From: CALECP01 sp964389925 | Lineage (GTDB): Bacteria > Chloroflexota > Anaerolineae > Promineifilales > Promineifilaceae | NCBI GenBank assembly: GCA_964389925.1 | Contig: CAYMGE010000025.1 | Coordinates: 1-64,000 of the forward strand | Direction of reading: 5' to 3' | DNA: 64,000 bases | Shown: piece by piece, positions 19,801 to 27,171 of the stretch | Layout of the letters: the number at the start of each line of letters is the position of its first letter | Numbering within the stretch: position 1 is the first letter of the stretch | The notes under the pieces: model-generated | Told to the model about the DNA's origin: nothing | What the model saw: the letters and a program-made list of their open reading frames with translations, nothing else | Database searches by the model: none | Position numbers and translations under genes: made by a program

Positions 19801-22124
19801 GTGTAGGGTAACTGCGGCACATGGCAACCGCCACATGCCCGCACCTCTCCCGGCTGCACCAAGCTCCAAACACGCTCTTTGACAACTGACTCACCATTTT
19901 CTCCCACCAAATCCCACGCAGTCACGTTGCCAGCGGGAGCCTGAAAAACGGTCGTTCCGTATTCATTTGGCTTCACCAATCCCAAAACACGCACAGGATC
20001 AAAGCCGTGTGCGCCCGCGTAAATATCTTCGCTGCGGCTTGTCAGTTCAACCGATTGGAAGACGCGCAGCCCTTGTAGCTTATCGAGGTCGAGATGGAAG
20101 TGAAAATCGGGGTCGCCGTCATAAAATGTGTTGTGGTTCGGCTGGCGGAAGTCGCCACGCAAGCTGACATCACGCACCAGAAATGTACCATAGCTCAAAT
20201 CGGGATTGAGGCGACTCGGATAGACCGGTGGTAACGTCGTTGCGCGGATAGGAATCGGTGAAATCTCGTTTGTCGTCGGGTCATCGTAGATCAACGCTGG
20301 CGTGCCGGGACGCGCCGCACGCACAACACGCACACGTTGAATCGTCGGTGTCTGGTTGGTATGCAGCAGGATTGAATGTACACCGGCCGCCATATCAACA
20401 TCAATGCGGAACGTATCGGTGCCGCCTTCGATCAAATCACCGTCGAGCCGTCGCTCCAGCTTATGACGATACTCTTCGCCATCAACTGTCAGCCACAGAT
20501 CATCATCATTAGCATCACCATTGCTGTCCGCGCTGCCCGTCACTTCAATAAAAACGCGGCTAGCGGCATCGAGTTCAATGCTGTACTGGTGGAAGGCTGG
20601 ATTTGTGCCAGACCCTTCGGCCGGCGTGCGCTCCGTTGTGTCATCGATGAGAATTTCTTCGGCCGACCAATCCGCCGTATACAGTCCATACTGCGTATCG
20701 TCAATATCGGTGTTGGGCGAGTAGCTGTAAACCAATTTTTGCGTCGTAAAGTTGTTCGGCGTGCGATAGAAACCATCCGCCGGGCCGACGAGAATCGGAC
20801 GAGGTAAATCTTCGAGGTCACCGTTGCGGTTGTCAAAAATACCGAGCTTGCCAGAAGTTTCATTGCGGTTAGTGAAAATCCCGACCATCGTGCCGTCGTC
20901 AAGCTGACGCGGCTCCATCCCCTGCGCGTTGCCAAGTCGGTCGCTGCCGCGTGGGGAAACGCCGCCGTAAAAGACAAAACCCGAACTGCCATCGGGGTTC
21001 ATGTGCCAGAGGCTAAAGTGGTTGCTGTGGGCGAGGTGATCCCATCGGCCGAAAACAACCCGCCCGTCGCGCAGAACCTGCGGATCAACCATGTGTGACG
21101 GATTCGGCTCGACCAAGCGCAGTCCCGTCCCATCCAGTTCCGCGACCCAAAGCTGTGTTGAAATGGAACGGTCATACTCGTCCCGCTGCTTGAGGCGGTC
21201 GCTGGCAAAGATGATTTGACCGTTGGGCAGATAGGCGGGATCGGTATCATTGACGCGCTGATTGTCAGGGTCATGTGTCACCTGTCGCAGCCCCGTCCCA
21301 TCGACGTTCATCTCGTAAATTTTCCACGTTGCGTTCTCATCTTCGCGCATCGAGAATAGAAGCCGCTGCCCATCGAAGCTGACCTCTGGGCTAACTATGC
21401 CGCCGCCGTCTTTGGCAACGTCGGTTAGCTGTGTCAGCGTTCCATTCGCAACGGGTGGTTCTAGCTTGTAAAGATCGCCAATGACATCGGGAGAGCTGTC
21501 GAATACGCGACCGGCCGATTGCCCCGCCGTCTGCTCTTTGACAAAGACAAGCGCTTGCGGCACAGTTGCCGTGTCGCTCGGCACATCGACATAAAAGCTG
21601 AATTCCGTTGTCGCCTCCACGTTATCATAGATGTTGTGCTGATTATCCACAAGATGGATACGGACGGTGTGCAGCCCGTTCGAGAGCGCGTTAAAGCGCA
21701 CCGTATTCGCATCGACCCACGTTGCTCTTGAGGTCAGATCGAAGTCGAACAGTACCGCTTGCTGCCCAAACTGCGCGGGGTCATCCCCATTGAACATCAT
21801 GTACGGCAGCGGGTCGCCGTCGAGGTGTAGGTGGATGTGATCTGTCCCGATGGGGCCGACGACGTGATCGAGCGTCGAAAACGAAATCTCAACATCACGG
21901 GTGTTGATCGTCGCGCCATCATCGGGCGAGTTGACCGCCACAGTCGGCGTGCCGTTGGTCGCACGCACCGTGCCACCATGCTGATGATGGCCTTCAATTA
22001 ACGCATCCAGTTGGACAGGGGTGTTGTTGGGTGTAGATTGGGCGGCGACATCGTCGCGGCGCAAAGAGCTAACGGCAAGCAAGCAGACAAACAGACACAA
22101 TACGGGCAGGCGATACCGATTCAT
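13815..22124 (-). CDS. Giant secreted protein: TolB-like/HzsA-like region with two CXXCH motifs, Ig-like and YVTN propeller repeats
   Basis: The 2769 residues start with a signal peptide (LPVLCLFVCLLAVSSL) and end in a membrane span followed by KRR (about 2745-2769), so the protein is exported and anchored. In order I see an Ig-like part; TolB-like propeller repeats (about 190-480, SFDGQRLLFSM); a region recalling the hydrazine synthase alpha chain with haem motifs ACGGCH near 761 and CSSCH near 810; Big_5-type Ig domains near 930-1010, 1020-1120, 1430-1540 and 1860-1980, alternating with three YVTN/YncE propeller blocks near 1125-1430, 1545-1860 and 1985-2275; an IPT-like domain (about 2290-2390); a CARDB domain (about 2390-2500); and a pre-peptidase-like domain near 2620-2700. 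It may be a cell-surface electron-transfer or binding protein. No neighbour explains it. CGGAG precedes the ATG. Confidence 0.85.
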   Translation of the reverse strand: MNRYRLPVLCLFVCLLAVSSLRRDDVAAQSTPNNTPVQLDALIEGHHQHGGTVRATNGTPTVAVNSPDDGATINTRDVEISFSTLDHVVGPIGTDHIHLHLDGDPLPYMMFNGDDPAQFGQQAVLFDFDLTSRATWVDANTVRFNALSNGLHTVRIHLVDNQHNIYDNVEATTEFSFYVDVPSDTATVPQALVFVKEQTAGQSAGRVFDSSPDVIGDLYKLEPPVANGTLTQLTDVAKDGGGIVSPEVSFDGQRLLFSMREDENATWKIYEMNVDGTGLRQVTHDPDNQRVNDTDPAYLPNGQIIFASDRLKQRDEYDRSISTQLWVAELDGTGLRLVEPNPSHMVDPQVLRDGRVVFGRWDHLAHSNHFSLWHMNPDGSSGFVFYGGVSPRGSDRLGNAQGMEPRQLDDGTMVGIFTNRNETSGKLGIFDNRNGDLEDLPRPILVGPADGFYRTPNNFTTQKLVYSYSPNTDIDDTQYGLYTADWSAEEILIDDTTERTPAEGSGTNPAFHQYSIELDAASRVFIEVTGSADSNGDANDDDLWLTVDGEEYRHKLERRLDGDLIEGGTDTFRIDVDMAAGVHSILLHTNQTPTIQRVRVVRAARPGTPALIYDDPTTNEISPIPIRATTLPPVYPSRLNPDLSYGTFLVRDVSLRGDFRQPNHNTFYDGDPDFHFHLDLDKLQGLRVFQSVELTSRSEDIYAGAHGFDPVRVLGLVKPNEYGTTVFQAPAGNVTAWDLVGENGESVVKERVWSLVQPGEVRACGGCHVPQLPYTQRDIGAIPAPVDLNTRGEVVDFMTHALPALQENCSSCHTEDSPAGGLTITGTRENYDYLLETGRTSLDTDIIQDGNARNSFLFQLLIGNARGDDTRQTRIDAINDAVDHMALLDKTEIYDLATWIDLGAAFAYLPDGVHDGTPQVSDLNSSGSTNGGISIEFNAPADRATVNDETVTVEQIGGSIISGSFVWGNHKHVTFMPDAPLTAGEYRITISEGVRDVHKNEVGNALQPFAGTFTIGNSADSTPPTITEQPPTQLSPLGQLLFRFDEMIDPGTLSELNLWVTKENGEWVDGGIGVSADSREVAFAPRDAFEVGQTYICNIGDSITDLSGNALASGESFSFTVVKEPTEQQISHIADRATRNYPEGIAVSRDGTQLLVANEGNDSLSLFDTATHDLITVIEGVGDNPGDVLFSADNKFAYVLNWRDDDFRVVRLSDGQQLVDLDFADPSRIVLNDAGTRLYITERGGINRIHEIDVDSDSSTFGQVVRSLDTTYDPIYLAISADALYYARNHRVVEIPFDVWAERRVIETPYSSSGEIAVSPDGRQLVQTARHDDRLMFVDLVAGQATGTAIVGDYPETVAWSPDGSFVFIGTRGESGVQVFDMGSFEVAQTLHFGRPQSPEDVALSPDGTRLYVSQDGAPGRLHTFLLADNSDATPPQVTAFSPADDERNVPVHAALVVDFSEAINRASLTEQTLVLEQNGVTLGVDIDISNDNQRVIIQPKVTLLPNSDYTLRVTTGVEDVVGNNLAAESTTTFRTAMYAAEQSFRLANSTSEGVYSPRGIAVTADGSRILFANYYSNEVRVLDGTTLEEIARIPVGHRVRNIAITPGGTKAFISRPEVDDLLIIDLNDNTLVDLDPTTDGVQGIPVGRQPDSFTLHPTQPILYVANVHSSDISVIDTVNNVETARWLAFNGEDRDAHAVALTPDGSKLIVIGQHRLAVLDATTGEQLKLYTGLPSWAQYDLMVTKDGNQVWFTSSDTDEIVGFDLRSEEIVARVIVGDYPTWLTVSPDGETIYVNVHSDGAIAVVDWRTATVINTLHQAGRSYRVVLSADGRTLYQSSEADTALLVWELDDTVDKTPPTIVSYVPADIATGVSVISPIDVTFSEPIDRSSVNEWTFALLETNGRAVRSMTDAEVQAAALSGDYVFSNDNRTVTFVPHAPLLASTNYTLRLFGISDAAGNWLETNISHFTTATPLTPPALTKDDATFDADEPWGMVLSPDKRTLAVSSNYWNDVHLIDQTTFEQIGDAIDVGTKPRALAYSADGVSLFVGLDQDEQVVALEIASGLVTRVFENVPDPTNMLLSADGETLYVSGDDSGGVYTIDLLTGVVELSQAMTRPGRLAYAPDGTLYVGADDALWRLNETSGVWQMLETDGGFNRDVAFSADGRHAFVSQAGRGRLRVIDLELWRVERDLQVGNDPRDMVQSADNRLIVLLSSNDGMVQVIDTLTQHIVQSYTLTGAWLNTLVWDEPTGNLYVGENWENIVHRFTLTYDDAPLPTPTPDTPPTLTTEPQSAQIEVDAVLPQTGVNNLPNEVYIYGDGFTAATKAFLGNTPLATTFINQTYLLAVVPTGAQVGVHDVRVSADGQHATINDSYTVIDGTVHDDLTSMDSELWLNPVVPVAGQETEMGIRIHRQGGTATIDNVLVRFYEGSTVLAEKIVSVDVDGFVDTSIRWVPELSGSRNIWVHIDPLDEYSESVETNNIISRKVIVMLPPIETEPPIVTAFSIKNGAEFTSNPNVTLRTNATDSGSGVDALLFIEFVYNQNTNTWVPIHNSGWIDYGSAATINWLLSPKPGAKYIQVWAADEAGNISLQPQEAFINLTTGTDTLAAGQARLYRRAYELGETVSVCLTTYSGDGDLYVWPPNWPTEPVVFSITEEAADCVSFAAPVAGVYQIEAYGYVNSSLSIDFDVAPSRSVNNASANKTALTAPVVSSDDTPTEQQALPAPPVVITVPTAIGASGYAAILRQSPLLVAFALLILGLTGIVFKRR

Positions 22125-22431
22125 TCTATACTCCGATCTCAGTTGTTTACACTACGATGCAAATTTTGAGCAATATCCCAATGCGAGAATTGTATCAGAT
22201 TTTATCTGTGGCAGGGATCAACTGAGTCAACAAGTACGTCTTAAATCAGCAGTTCTAAGTTTGAAAAACTCATAAAAGAGCGAGGGAGTGCCAGATTGGG
22301 CATTGACGTATGTGTTTGGACGCAACGACAATTTCTGCCTTGCCTTCGACCACCCTAATGCTTACCGTACCCACAACATGCTCGGCCGTTATATGGAACC
22401 TATGGCTCGCTGGCTTTTCACTGAACTAGCA
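22125..22431. other. 307-bp intergenic region upstream of the giant gene
   Basis: This stretch separates the start of the giant gene from the end of glpK, both leftward. It must hold the promoter of the giant gene; TTGACT at 22231-22236 on the minus strand is a possible -35 box but no well-spaced -10 box was found. No hairpin, repeat or convincing small gene was seen. Confidence 0.4.
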
Positions 22432-23925
22432 TCATTCAATCCAATCAAATGTTCGCGTGACGGCTTTTTTCCATTGTAAGTATAACTTTTCACGCGCTTC
22501 TTCTTCCATCTGTGGCTGCCATGCTCCCTTCTGCTGCCAATTGGCACGTAGCTCATCGAGGTCTTTCCAAAAGCCAACGGCAAGACCTGCGGCGTAAGCG
22601 GCTCCAAGTGCGGTGGTTTCGGCGACCTTCGGCCGAATGACCTCCACCCCCAAAACATCGCTCTGAAACTGCATCAACATCTCATTCCCGATCATCCCCC
22701 CATCAACTTTTAACTGCTTTAGCTCAACACCAGAATCTTTCGCCATCGCCTCGATCACTTCCCGTGATTGAAATGCGGTCGCCTCCAATGCCGCCCGCGC
22801 AAAATGCCCCTTGTTGACATAGCGCGTCATTCCGACGATCACGCCGCGTGCATCATCTCGCCAATAGGGTGCGTAAAGTCCAGAAAATGCGGGGACAAAG
22901 TAGATGCCGCCGTTGCCTTCAACTGTCCCCGCAAGTTCCTCTACTTCTGGTGCGGACTCGATAATGCCCAAATTATCACGCAGCCACTGCACCAATGCGC
23001 CAGCAATGGCGACTGATCCCTCAAGCGCATAAACGGCTGGCTCGTCTCCAAATTGATAGGCAACTGTCGTCAGCAGCCCATTCTCCGAATGTTGCAGTTC
23101 GCCCGTGTTCAAAATCAGGAAACAGCCCGTCCCATACGTGTTCTTTGCTTCCCCCGCATCAAAACACGCTTGACCAACCGTTGCCGCTTGCTGATCTCCC
23201 AACGCCCCACAGACGCGAATCTCTTCGTTAAACGGGCCGTCGGCACTCGTCACGCCATACCTCTCCGCATCGCTACTCGCCACAATTTCGGGCAACATGG
23301 CGCGTGGCACGCCGAGAATGTCAAGCAACTCATCATCCCACTCAAGCGTCTCAATGTTCATGAGCAGCGTGCGGCTGGCGTTGGTTGGATCAGTGACATG
23401 CTTACCCGTCAAATTCCAAGTCACCCACGTGTCCATCGTCCCGAACAGTGCATCCCCATTCTCTGCATCCTCGCGTAGACCTTCCACATTGTCGAGCAGC
23501 CAGCGCAGCTTTGTGCCTGAAAAATAGGGGGCAATTGGCAGACCTGTTTTAGCGCGAAGTCGATCTTTTCCCTCATCCCCCATCAACTCTTTGCAAACCT
23601 TGCTAGTGCGTGTATCCATCCAGACAATTGCGTTGTGGTAAGGCTGTCCAGTGTTTTTGTTCCAGACGAGCGTGGTTTCTCGCTGATTGGTGATACCGAT
23701 AGCGGCAATGTCTCCTTTTTCGACATTGGCATTCTCGCGTGCGGTGCGAATCACTTTTTCTGTGCGTTTCCAAATCTCGGCCGCATCATGCTCAACCCAA
23801 CCTGCCTGCGGATAAATCTGCTTATGCTCCATTTGTCCCGAACTGACAATTTCTCCTGCGTGATTGAACAGGATACAGCGTGTGCTAGTGGTTCCTTGAT
23901 CGATTGCTGCAATATATTTTGACAT
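22432..23925 (-). CDS. glpK: Glycerol kinase
   Basis: Phosphorylates glycerol to sn-glycerol 3-phosphate with ATP, in the cytoplasm. The 497 residues are full length for the FGGY family. The ATP-binding AIDQGTTSTRCILF begins at residue 6, the FGGY-type segments GALGDQQAATVGQACF near 258 and NTYGTGCFLILNTG near 280 are intact, and LKVDGGMIGNEMLMQF near 401 carries the C-terminal signature. The ATG at 23925 is preferred to one 42 bp upstream because MSKYIAAIDQGTTS is the normal start and AGGA lies 8 nt before it. No glycerol facilitator or glpD is adjacent. It is divergent from tex. Confidence 0.95.
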   Translation of the reverse strand: MSKYIAAIDQGTTSTRCILFNHAGEIVSSGQMEHKQIYPQAGWVEHDAAEIWKRTEKVIRTARENANVEKGDIAAIGITNQRETTLVWNKNTGQPYHNAIVWMDTRTSKVCKELMGDEGKDRLRAKTGLPIAPYFSGTKLRWLLDNVEGLREDAENGDALFGTMDTWVTWNLTGKHVTDPTNASRTLLMNIETLEWDDELLDILGVPRAMLPEIVASSDAERYGVTSADGPFNEEIRVCGALGDQQAATVGQACFDAGEAKNTYGTGCFLILNTGELQHSENGLLTTVAYQFGDEPAVYALEGSVAIAGALVQWLRDNLGIIESAPEVEELAGTVEGNGGIYFVPAFSGLYAPYWRDDARGVIVGMTRYVNKGHFARAALEATAFQSREVIEAMAKDSGVELKQLKVDGGMIGNEMLMQFQSDVLGVEVIRPKVAETTALGAAYAAGLAVGFWKDLDELRANWQQKGAWQPQMEEEAREKLYLQWKKAVTRTFDWIE

Positions 23926-24008
23926 GAGGCATTCCTTTGTTGTGATTTGTGTATAAAATATGGGCAACTATTGTAGCATCTCATTACAATCCGCACCGAA
24001 AAAGTTGT

Positions 24009-24052
24009 ATTCGGTATTCAGTAAGTCGGTACCCAGTTGCCGAATGCCGAAT
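24009..24052 (+). promoter_or_regulatory. Hairpin in the tex leader
   Basis: ATTCGGTATTC (24009-24019) pairs with GAATGCCGAAT (24042-24052) through 11 pairs with one G-U. A further GAATACCG at 24064-24071 could pair with the same left arm, giving two exclusive folds. The alternative ATG at 24044 lies in the 3' arm, while the GTG at 24071 lies just after. Regulation of translation start is possible but unproven. Confidence 0.35.
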
Positions 24053-24070
24053 ACCGGCCTATCGAATACC

Positions 24071-26194
24071 GTGACAGAAGCCAGCAAACTTGCCCACGCC
24101 CTCAATGTCCGCGCAAATCAAGCGCAGGCAACCATCACCTTGCTTGATGATGGCAACACCGTCCCCTTTATCGCTCGCTATCGCAAAGAGGCAACGGGCG
24201 GACTATCTGATGAAGAGGTCGCCAACATTGCGACTGGACTGCAAAAGTTGCGTGCGCTCAGTGAGCGACGCGAGACGATCAAAAAAGCGATTGCAGAGCA
24301 GGGCAAGTTGAGCGAGAAGTTGGCGAGGGCGTTGAACTCGGCCGAAACTATCACCGATCTAAACGACCTCTATGCCCCTTTCAAAAAGAAACGCGAGACA
24401 CGCGGCTCGAAAGCACGCGCACTCGGCTTGCTGCCACTGGCGATTCAGATTTTGAAGCAGCCCGTTGATAGTCGGTCGCGCAATCAGATTGGCGGGGAGT
24501 TTATTCGGCCGAAAACGCCAACCTCCGCCCACGTTTGGCAAGGCGCACGTGATGTCGTTGCCGAAATTCTCAGCGATAACGCGCGTGTTCGCGCTACGTT
24601 CCGCCGTCGCGCTCTACAAAATGGCATTATCAATGTGAGCAAAATTGACGATGCACAGGACGAACGCGCGACCTATCAGCTCTACTATGATTTCAGCGTG
24701 CCGATTCATACGTTGCGCCCTCATCAGATTCTCGCTATCAATCGCGGCGAACAGGAAAAGATTCTGCGTGTCAAAATCGAAGTTAACGATCATGACAAGC
24801 TCTTAGCCATTCGCCAAGTGGCGCGTGGTAATCCGAGATCTGTTTTGTACGATGATCTCGATGCGGCGGTGAAAGATGGGCTGAAGCGGTTGATTTTGCC
24901 GGCAATGGAGCGGGACGTGCGGCGAGCGTTGACGGAATCGGCCGAGACTCACGCCATCGAAGTCTTTGCCAAAAACGTGCGCGATCTCCTCACCCAGCCA
25001 CCCGTTGCCAATCACACAGTCCTCGCCATCGATCCCGGCTTCCGCACAGGCTGCAAAGTTGCCACGATTGACCCCACAGGCAAGGTGCTTGGCACTGGCA
25101 CGATCTATCCTCATCCGCCACAAAGCAAACGTGATGACGCACTGCGCCGTCTCATGATTGCCATCCGTCGCTACAAGGTCACGCTCATTGCCATTGGCAA
25201 CGGCACGGCTTCACGCGAAACAGAGCAGCTCGTTGCTGAACTAACGCGTAGTTTTGAAGAGCTGCAATACCTAGTTGTCAATGAGGCGGGGGCAAGTGTC
25301 TATAGTGCGAGTGAGCTAGCGCGACAGGAGTTACCTGACATGGATGTGTCGATGCGGGGGGCGGTAAGTATCGGCCGAAGAGTCCAAGACCCACTCGCCG
25401 AACTTGTCAAAATCGATCCAAAAAGCATCGGTGTCGGCCTTTACCAGCACGATGTCAATCAAAAACAGCTTTCTGAATCGCTCGATCAAGTCGTTGAACT
25501 CGTCGTCAATCGCGTTGGCGTTGACCTCAACACCGCTTCTCCTGCGCTGCTCACTTACGTTAGCGGTATCGGCCCCAAGTTAGCTGAAAAAATTGTCGCC
25601 TTTCGTGAAGAGAAGGGTGCATTTGAAAATCGCTCTCGACTACAAAAAGTAAACGGCTTGGGGCGTAAAACATTTGAGCAGGCCGCTGGCTTTCTGCGCG
25701 TGCGCGATGGCAACAATCCCCTCGACGCAACCGCCATTCATCCTGAAAGTTATACGGCCGCACGAAGAGTGATGGAGAAAGCCGCGATCAGCTTGAGCGA
25801 CAGCGAAGCAGACAAACGACAAAAGCTCTCTCAGCTACCCTCCATCAAAACATTGACAAAAGAGTTGGGCATTGGCGAACCAACGCTGCGTGATATTTTT
25901 GAGCAGATTGTCCAGCCGGGACGCGATCCCCGCGAAGAATTAGACGCGCCCATTCTACGCTCTAACGTTCTCAACATGGAGGATTTACAGGTCGGTCAAG
26001 TATTACAGGGAACTGTCCGCAACGTCGTCGATTTTGGCGCATTTATCGACATCGGCGTGAAGCGCGATGGCCTTTTGCATCGCAGTGAACCACCTCGCGG
26101 TACGGAACTCGCCGTCGGGCAACTGCTCAATGTCGCCATTAAATCCATTGACAAAAATCGCAATCGTATTTCTCTTGCATGGGTGCATGGCTAA
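24071..26194 (+). CDS. tex: Tex family S1 RNA-binding transcription accessory protein
   Basis: A 707-residue nucleic-acid-binding protein of the Tex/Spt6 type. The N-terminal Tex domain shows LLDDGNTVPFIARYRKEATG near residue 20; the YqgF-like nuclease fold has VLAIDPGFRTGCKVA near 320; helix-hairpin-helix segments follow (VSGIGPKLAEKIVAFREE, KVNGLGRKTFEQAAGFL, about 496-540); an S1 domain (LQVGQVLQGTVRNVVDFGAF) starts near 638. The start is uncertain: an ATG at 24044 is in frame, but the GTG at 24071 fits the family N-terminus better and escapes the leader hairpin. Tex proteins affect transcription and stress survival; the precise role is unsettled. Confidence 0.93.
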   Translation: MTEASKLAHALNVRANQAQATITLLDDGNTVPFIARYRKEATGGLSDEEVANIATGLQKLRALSERRETIKKAIAEQGKLSEKLARALNSAETITDLNDLYAPFKKKRETRGSKARALGLLPLAIQILKQPVDSRSRNQIGGEFIRPKTPTSAHVWQGARDVVAEILSDNARVRATFRRRALQNGIINVSKIDDAQDERATYQLYYDFSVPIHTLRPHQILAINRGEQEKILRVKIEVNDHDKLLAIRQVARGNPRSVLYDDLDAAVKDGLKRLILPAMERDVRRALTESAETHAIEVFAKNVRDLLTQPPVANHTVLAIDPGFRTGCKVATIDPTGKVLGTGTIYPHPPQSKRDDALRRLMIAIRRYKVTLIAIGNGTASRETEQLVAELTRSFEELQYLVVNEAGASVYSASELARQELPDMDVSMRGAVSIGRRVQDPLAELVKIDPKSIGVGLYQHDVNQKQLSESLDQVVELVVNRVGVDLNTASPALLTYVSGIGPKLAEKIVAFREEKGAFENRSRLQKVNGLGRKTFEQAAGFLRVRDGNNPLDATAIHPESYTAARRVMEKAAISLSDSEADKRQKLSQLPSIKTLTKELGIGEPTLRDIFEQIVQPGRDPREELDAPILRSNVLNMEDLQVGQVLQGTVRNVVDFGAFIDIGVKRDGLLHRSEPPRGTELAVGQLLNVAIKSIDKNRNRISLAWVHG

Positions 26195-26220
26195 AAATGA
26201 GATATTGCGTAGAGCGATTA

Positions 26221-27171
26221 TTAGCCTCGCCACACACGTCGTAGAAGATATTCGGCGCAGGCGATGAAAAAACCACTGCCGCTGCATAGAAAGTAAATCC
26301 AGTGGCAGAAGAGCGTTTTTAGTAGAAAGCGGGTTCCGTGTTTGCGCCAGATAAAGTGATAGAACGGCCGATTAAGCCAACATAGCCCGCTCATAACAAC
26401 AACCCCGCCGCGCCGCGAAATCATCGCTGTTGGCAACAACACAAAGCTCAACACAACACTCACACGCTGTTTGCGTTCAATATTGAGCTTTTCTTCAAAT
26501 CCACCTCGTAGCAAAATAAGCCGCGACCATGGCAATGCACGTCGTAGCAGATCAGTGTAAAGCATATTGGGCAGCGTCCAGCATTTGAGATGTTTGACTT
26601 GCAGCGTTGGGTCAAGCCTCAAATGATAGCCCGCTGCTCGTAGCCGATAGCCAAGTTCGATATCCTCTATAGATGACTGTGTGTACCCTTCGTCAAACCC
26701 ACCGACAGCAAAGAATGCGTCGCGCCGCACTGCGCCACAGGCTCCCCAAAAGGTAGATGTTTCACCGCCTGACTGTTGATGTGTGTAGTGGTGCAGCAGA
26801 TTGCGATATTGAGAGAGAAAGGCTGGATCATCAGGAGAATCATCATAAGAGCCGATCAATGCCGTCAATGCTGGGTTGTTGGTAAAGACTTGGCGGACAT
26901 GGGGCAGCACTTCGGCCGTTATCAGCACATCACTATCAATGAAGAAGAGGATGTCGCCCGTTGCGATCTGGGCACCAGCGTTACGTGCGCTGGCTGGCCC
27001 TTTTTGTTCTGATAATGAAATGACAGTTGCTCCAGACGCTTCTGCTATCGCAATTGTCTGACGTTCTCCCCCATCCACAACGACAATAAATTGATCCGCG
27101 CCCTCAATCGCTGCCAGTGCGCGACGAGTCGCCGCATCATCCCGATGAATTGGCATGATGACGGAGATCAT
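26221..27171 (-). CDS. Family 2 glycosyltransferase, membrane-associated
   Basis: The 316 residues start with the GT2 fold: SVIMPIHRDD, then KGPASARNAGAQIATGDILF near residue 78 and the nucleotide-sugar DXD-like FIDSD near 97. GACGAVRRDAFFAVGGFDE near 144 is the acceptor loop and SSIEDIELGYRLRAAG near 166 supplies the ED motif. The C-terminus has hydrophobic spans (about 235-310), suggesting membrane attachment. The ATG directly follows the stop codon of the FAD oxidoreductase gene with no gap, so the two are translated together. Product is probably a glycolipid or polyprenyl-linked sugar, inferred from neighbours. Confidence 0.88.
   Translation of the reverse strand: MISVIMPIHRDDAATRRALAAIEGADQFIVVVDGGERQTIAIAEASGATVISLSEQKGPASARNAGAQIATGDILFFIDSDVLITAEVLPHVRQVFTNNPALTALIGSYDDSPDDPAFLSQYRNLLHHYTHQQSGGETSTFWGACGAVRRDAFFAVGGFDEGYTQSSIEDIELGYRLRAAGYHLRLDPTLQVKHLKCWTLPNMLYTDLLRRALPWSRLILLRGGFEEKLNIERKQRVSVVLSFVLLPTAMISRRGGVVVMSGLCWLNRPFYHFIWRKHGTRFLLKTLFCHWIYFLCSGSGFFIACAEYLLRRVWRG

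Noticed and set aside
22288..22479. Short open frame upstream of the giant gene and into glpK.
   Set aside because: It overlaps glpK on the other strand and shows no protein-like pattern.
24044..24070. Extension of Tex to an ATG at 24044.
   Set aside because: The codon lies in the 3' arm of a hairpin and the added residues do not match Tex starts; kept only as an alternative.
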